This document shows, piece after piece, positions 58,690 through 64,000 of a DNA stretch of 64,000 nt. The notes below the pieces were generated by a model. That model was not told the origin of the DNA and searched no databases. It saw nothing but the letters and a program-made list of their open reading frames with translations. Position 1 is the first letter of the stretch. Each line of letters opens with the position of its first letter. Origin of the DNA: Osedax fenrisi (Eukaryota > Annelida > Polychaeta > Sabellida > Siboglinidae); the NCBI GenBank assembly GCA_964019155.1, contig OZ025240.1, forward strand, positions 21,050,021 through 21,114,020. Direction: 5' to 3'. Made by a program: the position numbers and the translations under genes.

Positions 58690-60078
58690 TCGAGCTTTCT
58701 CGGCAATTCATAACACGCTGTTTCCATACATCTCTATTTTCCGTCGCGGTTCTTAGTTCGTCATAGATACAGTCTGTATCTTCGATAAGTTGTGTGATGT
58801 AAGATTGTGTGATCGCCCAGGTTTTATTATGCCATGGGTTGGTTCCCGAGTATAACATCAATGATTAATTCACAGTCGTTGTTCTCTTATTGAGGCAGTA
58901 GCCTTCGATATATTACCGTATAAATCTGTATTTGCCAGGTCGTTTCTCCGTGTCTTATTCATTGCTGCGCGTAGCATTCTTGTATATTCGCCATCAATCT
59001 GTGTGTCTATAGATACAGTTAAAGTCCATGTGATTGAGTCATATACCAGAACTGACTCAACTACAGCTCTAAAGAAGTTTTTCTTCAGCTTGTATTTGAG
59101 ATTTGACTTCCATATCGTATTCATCTATTTAGCGCTACCCATACTTTACTTATTCTAATGTTCACGTCATGTTCAGTTGATCCGATATTATTTCCGAGAT
59201 ATACTAAGTTTATATTATCGCCATTTAAACTTGTTATATCAATGGTATTTTGTTTATTTATAGACATAAATACGGTTGTATACGCGTATGTTCATGCATG
59301 TTCATTTGTAATCCTATATATTTGGCCACCTTTTCTATCTTTTTAAGCAATGATCTGCATCGTTATTGCTGTTTAATGTAATATCGAGATCTTCAGCATA
59401 ATCAGAATCAGTCATAAAAGTTTCAGGAATCTACTTCCCTTTCGTTTTTCTATGGTTAGTCCAAGGTGTTTATCATTATCATTATAATATAATGCTTTCC
59501 GCAGTACAAAATGGAAAGGGACAATCGTATCTCCTTGAAGTACACCTGTTGTAATATCGACAAGTTGTGTGTTTCCATCTGGTGAGCTGACCACGGAACG
59601 GGTATTTTGATATAGTTTCATAATAGCGTTTACTGTCTCAGTATACTGAGTTTTATAACTATCAAAATATATATATTTTACATTTTTATAAATATATATA
59701 CACATTTTCAACTATACATTTTCTAATTATCAGTATACTGATAGTATATATACTACCTATAGGTAGTCCATATGCAGAATTATAAGAATTATTTTCATTT
59801 ATTCACGTTGTATAGAATCAAATGCTATAGCAAAATCTATAAATACTAGTCTACTAGCTAGTGTTGATGGTCGATTTTTTTACTTTATTCCTTCTAATAT
59901 TCGCCGGATAGTGAGAATCTGTCCATGTGTTGATCTGTTTTTCGAAAGCCGTTTTGGTTTACGTTGTCTATTTCTACTCTTATCCGATGTAATGGCTTTA
60001 AGTTTTATAGTTTTTCTGCGATGTATGTGAGTGTTATCACCAGGTCCGTAGTCACTGGGGGCCTGCGAGGGCAAGGCC
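58690..60078 (-). pseudogene. RTE-like LINE H (RT and C-terminus), second lineage
   Basis: On the minus strand from 60078: RT blocks IRVEIDNVNQNGF, then after a frame change RKNRSTHGQILTIRRILEGI (about 59950-59880). Next come VFIDFAIAFDS-like pieces, TGVLQGDTIVPFHFVL (about 59557-59510), a YAED catalytic box (about 59400) and WKSNLKYKLKKNFFRAVVES, YDSITWTL and YTRMLRAAMNKTRR (about 59113-58940). The C-terminal LIEDTDCIYDEL and NRDVWKQRV (about 58800-58720) follow. Endonuclease absent; many stops. Differs from copies C, D and G in all blocks, so it is another lineage. A GC-rich palindrome-like patch marks its 5' edge (60050-60085). Confidence 0.78.
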
Positions 60079-60361
60079 CCCCTGAGATCAGGTAGACTCC
60101 TAAAACTTGTTTCACTTCAAGTTTTTTTCATATTTAATTTCTAATAGATATTCAATTATATTTATATTTTTATTTTATAATTTATTTATATTATATTTAT
60201 TTATTTATTAGAATGTATGTATTTTAGCCATAGACATTATAGTGAGGATAAAATTCAGTATTTATGGTTTTATAAATATTTTCTAAAATTATGGTAAGCT
60301 AAATATTAAAAATAAATTTTAATAATTTAATTGTAATTAATTAATTTTTATCCTATCATGA

Positions 60362-60631
60362 GCAAACAATACAAAACTATATGGTTTTCTAACTAAAATA
60401 GGAGCAGATAAATTAATAGATCACAGAAGAGCAGAAATAGAATCAAATATCCAACCAACCCCAAACCCAAACAATAGTACTACAAAATATGAAAAAATAA
60501 ATTTAAATTATAGTCCATCTGATCTCGGAAATGTTTATCCTAAACGTATAAGTGGTAGAGCATTTTTTAAAATAAGAAGATTTACCTATAATATGTATAT
60601 ATATACACACATATATATATATATAAAATAA
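60362..60631 (+). pseudogene. hAT/ZMYM-like transposase N-terminal relic
   Basis: A 90-codon frame with normal composition (KIGADKLIDHRRAEIESNI; then SPSDLGNVYPKRISGRAFF) runs into a TA repeat and stops at 60629. The DLG...I.GR block resembles the segment before the TTF-type zinc finger in ZMYM1-like hAT transposases, and NPQWIKKMV at about 60700 resembles the finger's start (NPKWYKKY). Family assignment is from memory of motifs only. Confidence 0.35.
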
Positions 60632-60809
60632 AGCATATTTAATTTATATACATTTGTAGAATATAGTACTTTCATAGTAAGTGGTTACTACAATTAGAAA
60701 TCCGCAATGGATAAAGAAAATGGTTTGATAAATTGTCCCAATCATGTGATTCCTTCTATGAATCGCGTACAAAATATCAAACTGTTGATTGACTACCAAT
60801 GCACTCTCA

Positions 60810-62735
60810 TAAAAAAGGTATTCTTTTCAACTTCTCAATAATAGATCAGTACGAAATAAAGTTGATTTGATTACACAATTAATGATTGATTATAATTGTT
60901 CTACGTCTTCTATTACTGATACTTGGCTAACTATTGATGATTCTGCTCTAGCTTCCCAACTGACCCCTGATGGTTTTAAAGTATTGCTAGCTAATATGTA
61001 TATCACATCGTCGTTGCGGCCTAGCTCTGTTATTCTCATCGGAACTTAAGCATATTTCGTCATCTACCCCATATTTTCTTCATGTGAAATTATTATCTGT
61101 AATATTCAGATTCCTTCATTATTTACCATTATAATTATACTTATCTACCGTCCACCTTCATCCTGCCTAAGGAGTTTCTTAACTGACCTCTCCTCTATCT
61201 TAGAATATATTACATCGGTTAACACGGTTATTCTTGGTGATTTTAATATTCAAATTAATAATGAAAATCGTGCTTCCTTATCTCTGAATAAACTTATATT
61301 TGAGTATTCCCTGACGAAACATGTTTTATTTACTACTAACACTAATAGTAATAATATTGACTTTTTTTATATTTAGCAGTTCTAAATTAATTTCATATCC
61401 TACTCAAAGTTCTCTAATATCTGATCACTTTCCATATTATTTGATTTGAACTTGCCGGTGATATAAATTAGTCGACCTTCTAGATAGTTTCGGAAAATCT
61501 CCTCTATAGATAAAACAATGTGTGTTAACTCTATATTCCATCAACTTAACAACAGTATATATTCTGATTTGTCTACTCTTTTTGATTATTTTAATTTGAC
61601 ATCATCTCATTCCCTTGATATTTGTGTACCCTCCATTACTCTTATCAACCGATCTTATTCTAAGTATCCCTGGTTTAATATTGATATTATAAAACTAAGG
61701 CAACTACTTCGTAGACTACAGCGTAAATATGCATCCTCTAGACTTGACTCTGATCTTATTGCATGTAAAGCTTGTCGATCGCTTTAAAAGAATAAACTTC
61801 TCTCTACCAAATCGTCATACTTTACTGATATGCTCGGTAGTTATGGAATATCTTCTAAGCAAGCTTACAAATTATCTTTCACCTTATCAGGTAAAACCCA
61901 CGAAACTTCCCTTACTTTGATCATTAATGATATTCTCGTATATATTGATAATAAAGCCCATTGTATCTCGTACTACTATACTTATCTAGTGATTTTGATG
62001 CTCTCGATCACAATATTCTTTCTATTGGACTTAATGAAATTGGTATACACGTGTATGTACAGGCGTACGCCGTGTATTACACGGTCAAGTCCACAGCAAG
62101 TTTATGTATTTTGTTTAGAACATATTCGGTGAAGATTAACTCATCGTTGTTTCTTCCTTATTTTAACATACATGGCCTTATATTGTTCATTATTTATATT
62201 CTTACAATAAAATAATTTGTCAAAAATATCCTAATATTAACTATCATCTTTATGCCGATGATCTTTAGATATATAGCCATTTCCGAGTTCTAGTGATTAT
62301 GGCCTGATTCGAATATCTATGTTTAATCGTATTACTGATCTCACTCATTAGTTCTCTCATAATTCCATTACCTTAAATATAACTAAAACTAATACTATCA
62401 TATTCTCAAGACCCATTTCTCCTCTATCAATCACTAATATTTTTCTACCATCTCTTCCAACTTCTCAATCTATAACGACCCTTGGTTTCACTATAATCTC
62501 TCACCTAGACTAATCTCCACATATTAATAATATGATACGCACTGCTAACTATTTTCTATATAATATTAGAAAATATCGTTATAAGCTTACCTTTTCCATG
62601 ACTAAATATGTAATTCATTCGCTAGTATGCAGTAGAATTATCTACTGATGATATTATTGTACCTGATCCGTTAACCTGATCCTATTGATTTATTTTATTT
62701 TAGTAAAATATGGTTCATAATCAACTCGATATATT
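60810..62735 (+). pseudogene. CR1/L2-like LINE I (EN + RT, degenerate)
   Basis: Pieces in order: LLNNRSVRNKVDLI (about 60830), TDTWLTIDDSAL (about 60915, the catalytic Glu of the usual TETWL replaced by Asp), IYRPPSS (about 61145), ILGDFNIQINN (about 61230), SKYPWFNIDIIKLRQLLRRL (about 61660) and DFDALDHNILS (about 61985, RT motif A). Then LYADDL with the following codon a stop (about 62247), KTNTIIFSRP (about 62388), TLGFTIISHLD (about 62478) and HINNMIRTANYFLYNIRKYR (about 62520). Many frameshifts; the motif B region is mostly lost. More pyrimidine-rich codons than LINE E, so a different family. Confidence 0.75.
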
Positions 62736-62809
62736 CATACTCCTTGATGTTTTATTATTTTATAAATATTATCTTTATTATAAATAAAGTAATACACACA
62801 ACCTGTATG

Positions 62810-63193
62810 CCCAGCAAAGAGTAAGAGCAGCATAATAGCAGCATAACAGCATATGCTAGAGCCTCAAATGTTTACATTGTGCTATTATGCTGCTATTAAA
62901 TGTTTATTATGCTGATATTATGCTGCTATTATGCTGCCATTATGCTAATATTATGCTGATATTAATTTTAAAAGTATATTATGCTGCTATTATAATAATA
63001 GCAGCATAATAGCAGCATAATATACTTTTAAAATGAATAGCAGCATAATATTAGCATAATGGCAGCATAACAGCAGCATAACAGCAGCATAATATTATGA
63101 CAAATTAATAGCAGCATAATAGCACAATGTAAACATGTGAGGCTCTAGCATATGCTGTTATGCTGTATTATGCTGCTCTTACTGTTAGCTGGG
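62810..63193. repeat. 384-bp foldback made of AGCAGCATAAT modules
   Basis: The two halves are inverted copies around about 62999. The outer 80 bp of each arm (CCCAGC...AGTAAGAGCAGCATAAT...GCTAGAGCCTCA...ACATTGTGCTATTATGCTG) match with only a few differences. The inner parts consist of AGCAGCATAAT repeats on one arm and ATTATGCTGCT on the other, with unequal copy numbers. Transcribed, it would form one long hairpin. No ORF. Probably a foldback-type or MITE-like element. Confidence 0.85.
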
Positions 63194-63555
63194 TGGTAGA
63201 AACCATGACCTAGTACTGTGTAGCATAAGGCTAAAATGCTAATATAGATAAAAAATTGCTAATATATAGCTAAAATTTATAATATTACCATAAGTAACAT
63301 AGTAATATTCTATGTAGAAAAACTAAATAGGGAAGAAAAATAGGTTATTCAATTAATATCTGGCAAGTAAATGTCTATATTAAACTTAGAAGAACTAAAT
63401 GTATACATGTCATAACAACAGGCTATGATCATTTATTCATAATATTAAAGAGTAATTCAAAAAACAGTGGTACTTTATAACAAAAAAAATAAATATGTAG
63501 CCACAGAAAAGAAAACATAATGAAGAAGCATAAAAATACAAAGACATATACAATT
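63194..63555. other. AT-rich spacer
   Basis: No gene seen; short TGCTAATATA repeats near 63237-63270. Confidence 0.5.
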
Positions 63556-63559
63556 TACT

Positions 63560-63810
63560 ATAAAAAAAGATGTGATATAGAAAAGGAAGAATAGTTTAAT
63601 GAGCGGAGTAAATCATTAAATAACTGTTGTAAGGTACCACATCAAAAAAGAAAATAATACATTACAATCTGTTATAAATACGAACTCAATAAAATCGTAC
63701 ATAATAGAAGAGTAATATGATAATCATATTAATGATGAAGATGCAACATTACGTAGGTGGACTGAACATTTAAATAATGTATACAACTTTCATTTAAACC
63801 TGAAAACCTG
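63560..63810 (+). pseudogene. LINE linker relic
   Basis: The segment at 63722-63805 reads NHINDEDATLRRWTEHLNNVY, which matches the linker between endonuclease and RT of RTE-type LINEs (DEE..L.RW.EHF...L). Upstream frames are broken. Nothing recognisable follows to the window end. Confidence 0.45.
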
Positions 63811-64000
63811 AAAATAGATCATTACGATAACGATTAATATCAACCAATGTTACACCCATTTATTATAATCGTATGTAATGTATTACATCACGCGGCATTT
63901 ACCACATCACCAGTGGACTCATCAAAGAATGAGATACGACATACCTGTGTGTATACATACACATGATGGATCAACAATGGAGATATAAACACAACTATAT

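Overview
The window is AT-rich animal DNA (roughly three quarters A+T by eye) with introns, (TA)n microsatellites and many decayed transposons. Nothing looks bacterial or phage-like. The mix (RTE-, CR1/Jockey- and I-group LINEs, a Gypsy LTR element, tRNA-derived SINEs, pogo and hAT DNA transposons, plus leucine-rich-repeat, SRCR-like and mucin-like membrane proteins) fits an invertebrate metazoan. I cannot name the species. Most coding traces are broken transposon genes; starts at GTG/TTG were ignored because the genome is eukaryotic.

Layout. 1-3488: LINE copy A plus an AT-rich tail. 5480-8397: RTE-type LINE C. 9490-9600: GC-rich hairpin island. 9678-9959: SINE 1. 10262-11130: CR1-like relic. 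11380-13076: Gypsy pol, interrupted by LINE copy B (13077-18410), the sister of copy A. 18718-28472: a plus-strand gene assembled here from splice signals and matching phases: possible signal-peptide exon, LRR exon, three short symmetric stalk exons, TM exon, cytoplasmic exon with stop. Its LRR exon lies between two truncated copies of a TIR element. 28590-31070: RTE and CR1-like relics, one holding a mini TIR element. 31614-35204: a minus-strand gene facing the LRR gene: SRCR-like exon(s), Thr/Ser-rich exon, TM exon with stop and polyA signal. 35440-37945: RTE LINE D. 38055-39251: two orphan exon-like ORFs. 41441-44490: pogo element. 46750-47185: promoter-like island with six CACGTG boxes. 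48758-49665 and 55575-56535: two sister TIR element families. 49880-54512: nearly complete CR1/Jockey-type LINE E, with truncated relative F at 56704-57690. 58690-60078: RTE-like LINE H. 60362-60790: hAT-like relic. 60810-62735: CR1/L2-like LINE I. 62810-63193: long foldback of short repeated modules.

The host genes. The LRR gene and the SRCR/mucin gene are convergent, both predict type I membrane proteins, and both use a phase-1-symmetric Thr-rich extracellular exon followed by a TM exon entered in phase 1. This is consistent with a small receptor cluster built by exon shuffling; an immune or recognition role is inference only.

The repeats. The most unusual pattern is in the DNA elements. 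Two TIR families have the same layout but have replaced the short motif repeated at their ends and inside them. The pogo element also repeats its own end motif. LINE copies A and B share the same lesions and the same 1.7-kb non-coding tail, so they look like copies of one already dead composite unit.
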